A stretch of 64,000 nucleotides of DNA from Spirochaeta thermophila DSM 6192 (GTDB taxonomy: Bacteria > Spirochaetota > Spirochaetia > Winmispirales > Winmispiraceae): contig NC_014484.1 in NCBI RefSeq assembly GCF_000147075.1, forward strand, positions 1,009,501 through 1,073,500, read 5' to 3'. Position 1 is the first letter of the stretch. The number at the start of each line of letters is the position of its first letter. A program made the position numbers and the translations under genes. Of the stretch, positions 1 to 9,072 are shown piece by piece. The notes under the pieces are model-generated. The model did no database searches. It was not told the DNA's origin and worked only from the letters and a program-made list of their open reading frames with translations.

Positions 1-936
1 ACCGGATCCCTCCAGGACCTCATCATCCCGGTGGGGAGCAAGGACCCCGCCTCCGCCACTACGGAGGTCTTCCTCGCCTGTAACCTCGACAAGCGGCTCC
101 CCGAGATTCCTCCCGGCGCCGGTCCCGAGACGGTGCGTGAAGGCACCTGGGTGGCCACCTACGACATCTATGACAGTTTCGGTAACCCGCATACCCTCAG
201 GATCGAGTTCACCAAGGTGGTGGGTGAACCCAACCGGTGGCGTGCGACGGTCACGGTGGATCCCGATGCAGAGACGCCCACGAACACCCTGGTGGACGTG
301 GGTGAGACCAATAATGCCACCAATACCTTCATCATTCAGTTCGACAATCTTGGGACGATTCAGTCCGTGGAGGACGAGGCGGGAGACGTCCTCGATGCGG
401 GGGCTCTCCAGGTGCAGGTGGGGTTCGATGTGCCCGAGGCCACGATCCCGCCGGGTGAGGCGGCCGTACGGCAGACCTTCAACCTCAATCTCGGTCAGGT
501 GGGGAGTGTGGTGGACGCCGTGACCCAGTTCGCGGAACGCAGCTCCACCAAGGTCTTCCGGCAGAACGGCTACACCATGGGGTATCTGGAAGGGTTCAAG
601 ATCGATCAGAATGGGGTCATCACCGGCGTCTACTCCAACGGTAACAACCGTCCGCTGGGTCAGATCGCGCTTGCCACGTTCGTGAACCCTGGCGGTCTCG
701 AGAAGGAGGGTGAGACCATGTTCCGGGTCTCCCTCAACTCCGGGGATCCCAATGTGGGACCGCCGAACTTTGCGGGAAAGGGGAAGCTCATCGCAGGGGC
801 GCTCGAGATGAGCAACGTGGACCTCGCCGAGGCCTTCACCGATATGATCGTGACGCAGAGGGGATTCCAGGCCAATTCCCGGACCATCACCACGTCCGAC
901 CAGATGCTCCAGGAGCTGCTGACGCTCAAGCGATAG
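1..936 (+). CDS. flgE: Flagellar hook protein FlgE, C-terminal part (5' truncated by window)
   Basis: The reading frame is open from base 1, so the gene starts upstream of the window; about 311 residues are visible. FlgE polymerises into the flagellar hook outside the cytoplasmic membrane, in the periplasm in spirochaetes. The C-terminus carries the axial-protein signature: a segment beginning LEMSNVDLAEAFTDMIVTQR followed by GFQANSRTI and a terminal helix, as in FlgE/FlgG/FlgK. The preceding region with the GYLEGFKIDQNGVITGVYSN stretch is the usual hook-protein middle domain. It is the first gene of the run followed by flbD, motA and motB. Family assignment is firm; the start cannot be judged. 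Confidence 0.95.
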   Translation, partial: TGSLQDLIIPVGSKDPASATTEVFLACNLDKRLPEIPPGAGPETVREGTWVATYDIYDSFGNPHTLRIEFTKVVGEPNRWRATVTVDPDAETPTNTLVDVGETNNATNTFIIQFDNLGTIQSVEDEAGDVLDAGALQVQVGFDVPEATIPPGEAAVRQTFNLNLGQVGSVVDAVTQFAERSSTKVFRQNGYTMGYLEGFKIDQNGVITGVYSNGNNRPLGQIALATFVNPGGLEKEGETMFRVSLNSGDPNVGPPNFAGKGKLIAGALEMSNVDLAEAFTDMIVTQRGFQANSRTITTSDQMLQELLTLKR

Positions 937-956
937 CGTCGTAGAATAGGAGGGGT

Positions 957-1154
957 ATGATCAAGGTCACGAAGCTCGACGGTACGGTCTTCTACGTGAA
1001 TCCTCACCACATCGAGTACATCGAGCTCAATCCCGATACCACCCTCATCATGCTCTCGGGCAAGCGTCTGGTGGTCCGTGAGGACTACCAGACGATTTTC
1101 GATAGGATCATCGAATACCGCAGGAAGATCGGCCTGTTCTTCAACGAGGAGTGA
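957..1154 (+). CDS. flbD: Flagellar protein FlbD
   Basis: A 65-residue protein beginning MIKVTKLDGTVFYVNPHHIE, typical of the small FlbD family found between flgE and motA in spirochaetes and Firmicutes. Its exact function is not settled; it is generally treated as a flagellar accessory or regulatory protein. A good ribosome binding site (aggagg) precedes the ATG. It sits 20 bases after flgE and 3 bases before motA, so it is almost certainly in the same transcript. Confidence 0.9.
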   Translation: MIKVTKLDGTVFYVNPHHIEYIELNPDTTLIMLSGKRLVVREDYQTIFDRIIEYRRKIGLFFNEE

Positions 1155-1157
1155 CGA

Positions 1158-1946
1158 ATGGATCTGGGTACGATACTTGGCGTCGTCGTGGGACTCGGAC
1201 TCGTGATCTTCGGTATTGTGGTGGCGGGGGTGCCACTCGGTGTGTACGTCGACATCGCCTCGGTCCTCATCGTGTTCGGCGGTTCCTTCGGAGCGATGCT
1301 CGTGGGGAACCCGCTCGCGCGGATGCTGGGGATCATGCAGTACGTCTCACATGCCCTCAACGTCCCCAACTGGCAGGAGGGGAGGGTGATCAACGACCTG
1401 GTGGCCTACGCCGAGCGGGCGAGGCGGGAGGGACTCCTCGCCCTCGAAGACAACCTCGACGAGATCGAGGACGAGTTCATGCGCAAAGGGCTCCAGCTGG
1501 TGGTGGACGGGATCGACCCCGAGATCATAAAAACCGTGCTCTACACCGAGCTCAACGAGATGCAGTCCCGGCACGAGGTGGGCGCCAAGATCTTCGACGA
1601 CTGGTCCAAGATCGCGCCCGCCTTCGGGATGATAGGAACCCTCATCGGTCTCATCGCGATGCTCAAGAACCTCGCAGGCGGGGATACCTCTGCGATCGGG
1701 CAGGGAATGGCCACCGCCCTCATCACCACGCTCTACGGCTCGCTCTTCGCGAACCTCTTCCTCATACCACTCAAGAACAAGCTCATGGACAGGGACCGGG
1801 ACGAGACCTTGGTGAGGGAGATCATGATAGAGGGGATCCTCTCCATCCAGGCAGGGGACAATCCCCGGGTCTTGCTCGAAAAACTCCTCTCGTTCCTACC
1901 ACCAAAGGAGCGAGAGGCGGTCCGCCAGGAGGTGGGGAGGGACTGA
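1158..1946 (+). CDS. motA: Flagellar motor stator protein MotA
   Basis: A 262-residue stator subunit that with MotB forms the ion channel driving flagellar rotation in the inner membrane. Four membrane segments are visible (about 4-24, 31-50, 150-172, 186-206) with a large cytoplasmic loop between the second and third rich in Glu and Arg, where MotA contacts FliG. The conserved proline region is present in the third segment (WSKIAPAFGMIGTLIGL). The gene is immediately followed by motB with one base between stop and start, the usual arrangement for equal expression. Confidence 0.95.
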   Translation: MDLGTILGVVVGLGLVIFGIVVAGVPLGVYVDIASVLIVFGGSFGAMLVGNPLARMLGIMQYVSHALNVPNWQEGRVINDLVAYAERARREGLLALEDNLDEIEDEFMRKGLQLVVDGIDPEIIKTVLYTELNEMQSRHEVGAKIFDDWSKIAPAFGMIGTLIGLIAMLKNLAGGDTSAIGQGMATALITTLYGSLFANLFLIPLKNKLMDRDRDETLVREIMIEGILSIQAGDNPRVLLEKLLSFLPPKEREAVRQEVGRD

Positions 1947-1947
1947 C

Positions 1948-2679
1948 ATGGCGAAGGAGATGCAGAAAAAGAAGAAGTGTGACGAGGGGGCTCCCGACTA
2001 CATGCTCACCTACGGTGACATGGTGACCCTCCTCCTCACCTTCTTCGTCATGATGTTCACCACTGCGACGATCGACGGATATCAGCTCAGACTCATCCTC
2101 TCCGCGTTCCCTGGGCTCGGGAGCCGGGAGGGAGGAAACACCCTCTCGGTGGGCCGTCTTGCCGAGCTCGGCAATACCGTGATGAGCCTTCCCTCCATGG
2201 AACGGGGGCGGGCCCTCGATCAGGCGAGGAAGAAGGCCATCTCGGCCTTCCAACCCGAGATACGGGCCAAGACCGTGCGGGTGAAGCAGGATGAGCGGGG
2301 GCTTGTGATCACCCTGGCGGCCGACGCCTTCTTCAGGAGTGCGAGTGCCGAGCTCAACATAGAGGCCGCCCGGGAGACCCTCATAAAACTCTCCAATCTC
2401 CTCACCTCCCCGGAGCTGGAGGGGAGGAAGATCCGCATAGAGGGCCACACGGACGATGTGCCCACCGATCCCGCGGGGCCGTGGCCCAGCAACTGGGAAC
2501 TCTCCTCGGCGAGAGCCATCAACGTACTCCACTTTCTCTCCGACTACGGGGTGGACGAGAATCACTTCCAGGTGATGGGGCTCGCCGACACCGTACCCCT
2601 CGCAGACAACTCCACTCCCGAGGGGAGGGCCTACAACCGGAGGATCGACATAGTCATACTCTCGGAGGGACATCTGTAG
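1948..2679 (+). CDS. motB: Flagellar motor stator protein MotB
   Basis: A 243-residue partner of MotA. After a short Lys-rich cytoplasmic start, a single membrane helix (about 19-42) carries the ion-binding aspartate in TYGDMVTLL (Asp24). The C-terminal half is an OmpA-like peptidoglycan-binding domain with the motif RIEGHTDDVP and a terminal NRRIDIVI, which anchors the stator to the cell wall. An AT-rich gap of 54 bases separates it from fliL and holds a possible internal promoter. Confidence 0.95.
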   Translation: MAKEMQKKKKCDEGAPDYMLTYGDMVTLLLTFFVMMFTTATIDGYQLRLILSAFPGLGSREGGNTLSVGRLAELGNTVMSLPSMERGRALDQARKKAISAFQPEIRAKTVRVKQDERGLVITLAADAFFRSASAELNIEAARETLIKLSNLLTSPELEGRKIRIEGHTDDVPTDPAGPWPSNWELSSARAINVLHFLSDYGVDENHFQVMGLADTVPLADNSTPEGRAYNRRIDIVILSEGHL

Positions 2680-2685
2680 AAAACC

Positions 2686-2714
2686 TTTTCAATTCTCTGA
2701 TTTTCTGGTAGAAT
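2686..2714 (+). promoter_or_regulatory. Candidate sigma70 promoter for fliL and downstream genes
   Basis: In the AT-rich motB-fliL gap there is TTTTCA, a 17-base spacer and TAGAAT (2709-2714), giving a start near 2721, just ahead of the fliL ribosome binding site (gataggagggg). Box matches are 4/6 and 5/6. This would let the switch and export genes be transcribed apart from hook and stator genes. Prediction from sequence only. Confidence 0.4.
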
Positions 2715-2733
2715 TTGAAGATAGGAGGGGAAG

Positions 2734-3276
2734 GTGAGCGACATCTTCGACGATGAAACGCAGGAACCCGGAGCCGTAGAGGCGGAATCGAAACAGGTGG
2801 GGTTCCTTCCCAGTATCGTGATCCAGATCCTCAAGTACGTGGCACTCGGGCTGCTCGCCACGGTCTTCGTGGTCACGGTGGTCATCATCACCTTGCGTGT
2901 CCTGAACGTCTCGAGCCAGTCACAGAATCCCCCCGAGATTTCGCCCGAGTACCAGGCCGCCCCTCCCGTGCTCGCGTGGTACGAGATAGGGGAGATACGG
3001 GCCCGGACTTCGGACGAGGCCCAGTACACCCTGCTCGCGGTCGTCTACCTGGGCTACAAGGTGAACGACAAGGCCCTTCAGACCGAACTCAACGAGCGGA
3101 GACCTTATCTGCGCGACCTCATCCGGAGGTTTTTCTCCTCCAAGCGGGCCGAGGAACTGCGCCCCCAGTACGAGGAGATGATAAAGGAAGAGCTCAAGGC
3201 CAAGATAAACGATGTCCTCACGAGCGGTATGGTGCAGGATATTGTATTCGATACCTTTACTCTGGTAGAATTCTAG
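2734..3276 (+). CDS. fliL: Flagellar basal body-associated protein FliL
   Basis: A 180-residue single-pass membrane protein. An acidic cytoplasmic N-terminus is followed by one membrane helix (about 32-57) and a periplasmic FliL domain ending in a segment where the family has its conserved TDFLVE-like end (here FDTFTLVEF). FliL surrounds the stator and affects its assembly and torque. The start is GTG, chosen because a strong aggagggg lies at the right distance. It lies between motB and fliM, as in treponemes. Confidence 0.9.
   Translation: MSDIFDDETQEPGAVEAESKQVGFLPSIVIQILKYVALGLLATVFVVTVVIITLRVLNVSSQSQNPPEISPEYQAAPPVLAWYEIGEIRARTSDEAQYTLLAVVYLGYKVNDKALQTELNERRPYLRDLIRRFFSSKRAEELRPQYEEMIKEELKAKINDVLTSGMVQDIVFDTFTLVEF
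3242..3271 (+). promoter_or_regulatory. Weak candidate promoter ahead of fliM
   Basis: TTGTAT, 18 bases, then TAGAAT (3266-3271) at the very end of fliL. The -10 box is embedded in the same 12-base string, TCTGGTAGAATT, that occurs around the fliL candidate promoter at 2704. It overlaps fliL coding sequence, so the match could be chance. Confidence 0.2.
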
Positions 3277-3304
3277 AAGGGATGACGGGAGGAGGGGAAC
3301 GTAC

Positions 3305-4330
3305 ATGACCGAGGTCCTCTCGCAGGAAGAAATAGATCAGCTTCTCTCGGCGATCTCTGCTGGGGAGATAGAAACGGAGGAAGTCCAGCGGATTCCCGAG
3401 CAGAGAAAGATAAAGATCTATGACTTCAAGCGGCCCGACAAGTTCTCGAAGGAGCAGATTCGTACCATCTCGATCATGCACGAGACCTTCGCCCGTCTCA
3501 CGACCACCTCTCTGAGCGCCCAGTTGCGAAGCCTCGTCCAGGTCCACGTGGCCTCGGTCGATCAGCTCACCTATGAGGAGTTCATACGTTCCATCCCCAA
3601 TCCCACCACGATAGGCATCATCAACATGGATCCCCTCAAGGGTTCCGCGATCCTCGAGATAGACCCCACCATCACCTATTCCATCATAGACAGGCTTTTC
3701 GGGGGACCGGGGGACGGCTCGGTGGTCCCCCGGGATCGAGACCTTTCCGACATCGAGACCACGGTGATGGAGGGGATCATGGTCCGCATCCTGGGGAACA
3801 TGCGGGAGGCCTGGAGTCAGGTGATAGACCTGAGACCCAGACTCGGCCAGATCGATACCAACCCCCAGTTCGCCCAGATCGTTCCCCCCACGGAGATGGT
3901 GGTCCTGGTCACCCTCGAGACGAAGGTGGGGGACGTGGAGGGGATGATGAACTTCTGCATCCCCTACCTCACGATCGAGCCCATCATCTCCAAACTCTCG
4001 GCACAGTACTGGTATTCCTCGGTGAGAAAGGGCGGCACCACCGAGAACCTCGCGATCCTCAAGGAACGTATCTCCAGCGTCGAGGTGAACCTCGTGGTGG
4101 AGGTGGGTTCCATGAACCTGAAGATGCGGGACATCCTCAGCATTCAGAAGGGGGATGTCATCATGCTTCCCACGAGGGTGAAGGAGCCGCTCGTCCTCAA
4201 GATTGAGAACCGTCCCAAGTTCTACTGCAGGCCGGGGCGTGTCGGGAAAAAACTTGCAGTCCAGCTCGTGGAGAAGATCGAAGAGTCCCAGGAAGTCGAG
4301 GAGCTGACTGCGGAAGGAGAGGAACTATGA
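3305..4330 (+). CDS. fliM: Flagellar motor switch protein FliM
   Basis: A 341-residue C-ring protein. The N-terminal peptide (MTEVLSQEEIDQLLSAI) is the CheY-phosphate binding motif; the middle CheC-like domain contains FGGPGDG near residue 135 for FliG contact; the C-terminus is a SpoA (FliN-like) domain from about residue 255. It overlaps the fliY start by four bases (ATGA), which suggests translational coupling of the two switch proteins. Confidence 0.95.
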   Translation: MTEVLSQEEIDQLLSAISAGEIETEEVQRIPEQRKIKIYDFKRPDKFSKEQIRTISIMHETFARLTTTSLSAQLRSLVQVHVASVDQLTYEEFIRSIPNPTTIGIINMDPLKGSAILEIDPTITYSIIDRLFGGPGDGSVVPRDRDLSDIETTVMEGIMVRILGNMREAWSQVIDLRPRLGQIDTNPQFAQIVPPTEMVVLVTLETKVGDVEGMMNFCIPYLTIEPIISKLSAQYWYSSVRKGGTTENLAILKERISSVEVNLVVEVGSMNLKMRDILSIQKGDVIMLPTRVKEPLVLKIENRPKFYCRPGRVGKKLAVQLVEKIEESQEVEELTAEGEEL

Positions 4331-5379
4331 GTGATGGTTCCCTTACACAGGAAGAGATCGATGCCCTTCTCCAGGGAAGCGTGAACTTCTCGACGCCCGA
4401 GGGGGGGCCTGCCCCTTCGTTGTCCCCCGAGGAACTCCGGAAGTTCAGGGCGCTCCTGCAGAACACCGTGGCCTCGCAGGCGGCCAATCTCTCCATGCTC
4501 ACGGGGAAACAGGTGGAGGTCCAGCCTCCGGAGGTGAAGGCGGTCCAGGCGGAGACCTTCATACGAGGGCTCCCGGAGCAGGTGGTGAAGGTGGACATAC
4601 CGTTCACCGAGGGTACGAGAGCTGCTCACGGGTATGTGCTCGACAGGGAGGTGTCCACCCTCATCGCCGGCCTGCTCATGGGACAGGAGAACGTGGAGCT
4701 CACCGAGGCCGCCGTCTCCGCCCTTCAGGAGGGGCTTTCCCAGATGAACGGGCCCGTGGTCACCTCGCTGGGTGACGTGTCGGGGATGACCATCCTGACC
4801 GCCCCTGCGCAGGGAGCCGAATTTTCCAGGGATCAGTTGAATCTCGACGTCCCGGAGGTCGTGACGGCGGAATATCCGGTGGTCATCGACGGGGTTGGGC
4901 ACAAGGTGATCGAATTCTTCGACGTCCCATTCGTGCGATCTCTGGTGAATCCCTCTCGACCTTCTCCCTCTCAACCTGCAAACCAGGCTTCTACTTCTGC
5001 ACAGGGGGCTACCATGGCGCAGTCACAGGGACAACCAACGGTCTGGGGGCCGGGAGCCCCTCAGGTCCAGCAGGTGCAGTTTCCCTCGTTTCCGGAGGGG
5101 GCCCTTGGTCCCGAACAGCAGGCGAACATCTCGCTCCTCATGGATGTATACATGGAGCTCACGGTGGAGCTCGGGAGGACCAAGAAGATGGTGAAGGAAA
5201 TCCTCGCCATGGGCGAGGGGACGATCATCGAGCTCGACAAACTGGCCGGTGAGCCGGTTGACATACTCGTGAATCACAAGCTCATTGCACGTGGTGAAGT
5301 GGTGGTCATAGACGAGAACTTCGGTGTGCGGGTCACGGAGATCATATCACCGCTGGAGCGTCTCAATGAGCTGACGTAG
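4327..5379 (+). CDS. fliY: Flagellar motor switch protein FliY (FliN with CheC-like domain)
   Basis: A 350-residue protein with an N-terminal FliM-like EEIDALLQG motif, a CheC/FliM-like middle domain (about 40-210), a Pro/Gln/Ser-rich linker (about 215-260) and a C-terminal SpoA/FliN domain (about 265-345). FliY replaces or supplements FliN in the C-ring of spirochaetes and Bacillus and in Bacillus can dephosphorylate CheY-P. The CheC-type stretch around LTEAAVSALQEGLSQMNG differs from the classical phosphatase consensus, so phosphatase activity is uncertain. Coupled to fliM. Confidence 0.9.
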   Translation: MSDGSLTQEEIDALLQGSVNFSTPEGGPAPSLSPEELRKFRALLQNTVASQAANLSMLTGKQVEVQPPEVKAVQAETFIRGLPEQVVKVDIPFTEGTRAAHGYVLDREVSTLIAGLLMGQENVELTEAAVSALQEGLSQMNGPVVTSLGDVSGMTILTAPAQGAEFSRDQLNLDVPEVVTAEYPVVIDGVGHKVIEFFDVPFVRSLVNPSRPSPSQPANQASTSAQGATMAQSQGQPTVWGPGAPQVQQVQFPSFPEGALGPEQQANISLLMDVYMELTVELGRTKKMVKEILAMGEGTIIELDKLAGEPVDILVNHKLIARGEVVVIDENFGVRVTEIISPLERLNELT

Positions 5380-5412
5380 CGACTACTTCATACTGGGAGG
5401 GGAACAGAACAG

Positions 5413-6051
5413 ATGAAGTCTCATCCGATCCATGTGAAGCGACTGATAGGTGGTATAGTAGCAACGCTGATCTTCAGTACGACCTTTCTCCCTGCACAGG
5501 AGACGACCACTCCTCCCCCGGCCCCCCAGGAGGTTTCCGAATCGGAACTCGTCTTTCCCTCTGATGCGCCCGAGGTGGGAGAGACCGGGGGTGGCGCACC
5601 TTCTCCTCAACCTGCGGTGGGCTTCACCCTCTGGGACGGCGTCCGGATGCTCCTTCTGCTCGGGGTGGTGCTCGCAGCCATATACGCGGTGTTCTACTTC
5701 CTTCGGAAGATGAGTGTCGCCCGCGGGAGTGGGGAGGATCTCATCAGAGTGGTGGACACCAGGGTCCTCCAGGGGACCCGTGCGGTTCATGTGATCGGGG
5801 TGGGGAACAGCTATTTCCTCGTGGGGTCGAGTGAGAACGGTGTGACGCTCATCGCCCGAATCGAGGAGAAGGAGACCCTCGACCGGATAGAGCTCATCGC
5901 CTCCAGGCAGGAGACGGGGCGAGGAGGGCGTTTCTCCGATTTCCTCGACCGTCTCTTCCCGCCGAAGCATCCTGCATCTTCGGAGGAGGGGCCGGCTCCC
6001 CGGGCGATGACCTTTCTCGAGAAACAGAGAGAGAGGTTGAAACGGCTGTGA
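5413..6051 (+). CDS. fliO: Flagellar biosynthesis protein FliO (FliZ)
   Basis: A 212-residue membrane protein with a signal peptide (1-29), a Pro/Glu-rich extracytoplasmic stretch, one membrane helix (about 79-97) and a basic cytoplasmic tail. FliO helps FliP assemble into the export gate. Larger than E. coli FliO and like the spirochaetal protein often named FliZ. Its stop overlaps the GTG start of fliP by four bases. Confidence 0.85.
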   Translation: MKSHPIHVKRLIGGIVATLIFSTTFLPAQETTTPPPAPQEVSESELVFPSDAPEVGETGGGAPSPQPAVGFTLWDGVRMLLLLGVVLAAIYAVFYFLRKMSVARGSGEDLIRVVDTRVLQGTRAVHVIGVGNSYFLVGSSENGVTLIARIEEKETLDRIELIASRQETGRGGRFSDFLDRLFPPKHPASSEEGPAPRAMTFLEKQRERLKRL

Positions 6052-6824
6052 AACGGATAGGGTTCCTCGTCGTGTTCATGCTCGTCCTTCCGGGTCCGCT
6101 CGGGCTCGTGGCGCAATTGGGTCCTGAAGAGGACCAAGCACTCAATATCCCCTTCGTCGATCTCACCATCCGCGAGCCTCAGAGCGATCAGGAGGTGGCG
6201 CTCTCCATCCAGCTCCTCCTCCTGCTTACGATACTCACCCTTGCCCCGTCCATCCTCGTCCTTACCACCTCGTTCTTGAGGATCGCCCTGGTGTTGGACT
6301 TCATCCGAAGGGCCCTCGGTCTGCAGCAGGTGCCGCCCACACAGGTGCTCATGGGGATCTCCCTCTTTCTCACACTGTTCGTGATGTGGCCCACGTTCCA
6401 GGAGGTGTACGACGATTCCTTCGTCCCTCTCTCGAGGGGAGAGATAGGTGTAGAGGAGGCCTACGGCAGGGCGGTCGGCCCTTTGAGGATTTTCATGTAC
6501 CGGCAGATGCAGAACGACGTGGAGCCCATACGGCTCTTCATGCGGATGAGCGGTCTTCCCAGGCCCGACACCCTGGCGGATGTGCCCACCCACATCCTCA
6601 TCCCTGCCTTCATCCTCCATGAGCTGACCGTGGCCTTCAAGATAGGGATCATACTCTATATCCCCTTTATCATCATCGACATGGTGGTGGCTTCCACCCT
6701 CATGTCGATGGGGATGATCATGCTCCCGCCGGTGATGATCTCCTTCCCGTTCAAGCTGCTCCTCTTCGTACTCGTGGACGGGTGGACGCTCATCACACAG
6801 CAGTTGCTCGGAAGTTTCGTCTGA
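6048..6824 (+). CDS. fliP: Flagellar export gate protein FliP
   Basis: A 258-residue core protein of the flagellar type III export gate with a cleavable signal sequence and four membrane segments. The family signature is clear: a first long helix ending TSFLRIALVLDFIRRALG, then QQVPPTQVLMGISLFLT and the C-terminal MVVASTLMSMGMIMLPPVMI. The GTG start overlaps fliO. FliP forms a pentamer with FliQ and FliR, encoded next. Confidence 0.95.
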   Translation: MKRIGFLVVFMLVLPGPLGLVAQLGPEEDQALNIPFVDLTIREPQSDQEVALSIQLLLLLTILTLAPSILVLTTSFLRIALVLDFIRRALGLQQVPPTQVLMGISLFLTLFVMWPTFQEVYDDSFVPLSRGEIGVEEAYGRAVGPLRIFMYRQMQNDVEPIRLFMRMSGLPRPDTLADVPTHILIPAFILHELTVAFKIGIILYIPFIIIDMVVASTLMSMGMIMLPPVMISFPFKLLLFVLVDGWTLITQQLLGSFV

Positions 6825-6835
6825 GGAGGTGAGAG

Positions 6836-7105
6836 ATGGGACTGGGAGAGGCGATCTATTTGCTCAGGAGCGGGATCTACGAACTCATCGTGATAGCGGC
6901 GCCCCTCCTCCTGGTGGGCATGCTGGTGGGCCTCATCGTGTCGATCTTCCAGGCCACCACCTCCATCCAGGAGCAGACCCTCACCTTCGTCCCCAAGATC
7001 CTCGCCATACTCCTGGTGCTCCTCCTGCTCGGCCCGTGGATGCTCTCTTCTCTCTCCCAGTTCACGGTCCATCTCTTCCAGATGATCCCGGAGATGGGAG
7101 GATAG
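6836..7105 (+). CDS. fliQ: Flagellar export gate protein FliQ
   Basis: An 89-residue protein of two membrane helices (about 15-38 and 50-75) with the family motif VGLIVSIFQATTSIQEQTL. FliQ packs around the FliP5R1 complex. The ribosome binding site (tgaggagg) is clear and spacing to both neighbours is about a dozen bases. Confidence 0.95.
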   Translation: MGLGEAIYLLRSGIYELIVIAAPLLLVGMLVGLIVSIFQATTSIQEQTLTFVPKILAILLVLLLLGPWMLSSLSQFTVHLFQMIPEMGG

Positions 7106-7117
7106 AGGAGGTGACGG

Positions 7118-7900
7118 GTGTTCACTGATCTTGTCGTCCGTGCCGAGCTCTTTCTCCTCGTGTTCGCACGGGTGTTCAGTCTTCTTGCGATCAGTCCCCT
7201 TTTCTCCTCCTCGGGCATTCCCGGTATTGCCCGGGTGGGACTCGCCTTTTTTACGAGTGCCGCGGTCTTCCCCTGGGCCTCGTCTCTCTACACCATTCCG
7301 GAGACCGGGCTGGGATATGCGTTCCTCCTGCTGGGTGAGGTGCTCGTGGGACTCATCACCGGCTTTTTCGTACTCCTCTACTTTTCGCTCTTCCAGATCG
7401 CGGGTGAGTTCTTCGGTTTCCAGATGGGGTTCAACGCCGCCTCGGTGTACGACCCTCTCTCCCAAGAGGAGCTCCCCCTCATGGGCCAGGTCATGAGCAA
7501 CGTGGCGGTGCTCGTGTTCCTCGTGACCGGCGGGTTCCTCAAGTTCTTCCTCTCGGGAGTCTACTATTCGATCAAGGCCTTCCGATCGGCGGACATCCTC
7601 GTCTACAGGGAAGATTTTTTCGATGTCTTCCTCCACGGGCTTGCGGGTATCTTCCAGTACGCATTCGTCCTTGCCCTTCCGCTCATCTCGGTGCTTCTCC
7701 TCGTTTCCGTGAGTATGGGGCTGCTCGGAAAGGCCGCCCCCCAGATGAATCTCCTGCTCATGGGATTCCCCATCTCCATCGGGGTGGGGTTCGTCCTGCT
7801 CCTGGTGATCCTCCCTTTCGTGGCGGAGATGATGAGCAGGATATTCGACTACATGTTCTATGCCCTGGTGGAACTTTTCTCGCCGGGAGGTGGTTCATGA
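7118..7900 (+). CDS. fliR: Flagellar export gate protein FliR
   Basis: A 260-residue membrane protein with six predicted helices, matching FliR in length and in landmarks such as LGEVLVGLITGFFVLL and FQIAGEFFGFQMGF. FliR joins five FliP copies to form the export pore. The start is GTG (preceded by aggaggtgacgg) and the stop overlaps flhB with ATGA. Confidence 0.93.
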   Translation: MFTDLVVRAELFLLVFARVFSLLAISPLFSSSGIPGIARVGLAFFTSAAVFPWASSLYTIPETGLGYAFLLLGEVLVGLITGFFVLLYFSLFQIAGEFFGFQMGFNAASVYDPLSQEELPLMGQVMSNVAVLVFLVTGGFLKFFLSGVYYSIKAFRSADILVYREDFFDVFLHGLAGIFQYAFVLALPLISVLLLVSVSMGLLGKAAPQMNLLLMGFPISIGVGFVLLLVILPFVAEMMSRIFDYMFYALVELFSPGGGS

Positions 7901-9060
7901 CGAAGAAGACCGCCCTCGAGGCGATGTGGCATGAGGATGCCGGTTCCATCTCCCGTTTCGTACACGTGCACCTCCAATGGTTCGCGGCGGAGGACGAGGG
8001 GCGAACCGAGGAACCAACCGAGCACAAGATCCGCAAGGCACGCGAAGAGGGGAAGGTGGCCAAGACACCCGAGCTCCCCTCCACCTTGGTGATGCTCTTC
8101 ACCCTCATCACACTGGCCCTCCTCTCTTCCTACCTGTTCTCCACCATGGTCTCGATGTTCCAAACCTTCTTCTCGAGCATCTCTTCTCCGGAGCCCACCC
8201 ATACGGGCAGGTTCTTCGTCCTGTTTCTCCAGTTTTTCCTCAAACTCACGCTTCCTTTCTTCGTGGTCGCCCTGTGTGCCGGAGTGGCGGGAAACGTGCT
8301 CCAGGTCGGATTCCTCTTCACGGTGAAACCCATCACCCCCGATCTCCAGCGCATCGTTCCCAACTTCTCCCGGTTCGCCAAGAGGGTGCTCTTCTCGACG
8401 GAGGCCCTCTTCAACCTGGGTAAGACGATCCTCAAGGTGGCCGCGATAGGGTTCCTCGCCTATCTCAATATCCGGATGGAGCTTCCACGGCTCGTGAACC
8501 TCCTCCGTGTTCCGCTCCTCCAGGGGATCAGGTTCCTGGGTGCGCTCGTGTTCCGGATCCTCTTCGAGGCCACGGTGGTCTTCCTCGCCATCTCGATCGT
8601 GGACTATCTCTTCCAGAGACGGCAACACCTCGAGTCCCTCAAGATGTCCCGGGAGGAATTGAAGGAGGAACGGAAGATGTACGAAGGGGATCCCCTCGTG
8701 AAGAGCCGTCTCCGACAGAGGATGAGGGAGATCCTCACCAGGAACATGATCCGCCGGGTGCCGGAGGCCGATGTGGTCATCACCAACCCCACCCACTACG
8801 CCGTGGCGCTCGAGTACGAGCGGGCGAGAATGGAGGCGCCCACGGTGGTGGCCAAGGGAGCGGACGAACTCGCCCTCCGGATGCGGGCCATCGCGAGGGA
8901 ACACGGAGTCCCTCTGGTCGAGAACAGACCCCTCGCGCGGGCCCTCTACCAGGAGGTGGAGGTGGGTGATACCATCCCCGAACAGTACTACGCCGTGGTG
9001 GCGACCATTCTCGCGAAGGTGTACGCCGTGGATGCCCGCCGGCGGGAGAAGGTGATGTAA
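7897..9060 (+). CDS. flhB: Flagellar export switch protein FlhB
   Basis: A 387-residue protein: four membrane helices in the first half and a cytoplasmic domain with the autocleavage site NPTH at residues 297-300. Cleavage between Asn and Pro changes export specificity from hook to filament substrates. The first 30 residues (before the FAAEDEGRTEEPTEHKIRKA stretch) are longer than in many FlhB proteins. The ATGA overlap with fliR supports the listed start, but a later start cannot be excluded. Confidence 0.95.
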   Translation: MTKKTALEAMWHEDAGSISRFVHVHLQWFAAEDEGRTEEPTEHKIRKAREEGKVAKTPELPSTLVMLFTLITLALLSSYLFSTMVSMFQTFFSSISSPEPTHTGRFFVLFLQFFLKLTLPFFVVALCAGVAGNVLQVGFLFTVKPITPDLQRIVPNFSRFAKRVLFSTEALFNLGKTILKVAAIGFLAYLNIRMELPRLVNLLRVPLLQGIRFLGALVFRILFEATVVFLAISIVDYLFQRRQHLESLKMSREELKEERKMYEGDPLVKSRLRQRMREILTRNMIRRVPEADVVITNPTHYAVALEYERARMEAPTVVAKGADELALRMRAIAREHGVPLVENRPLARALYQEVEVGDTIPEQYYAVVATILAKVYAVDARRREKVM

Positions 9061-9072
9061 AGGGAGGCTGCT

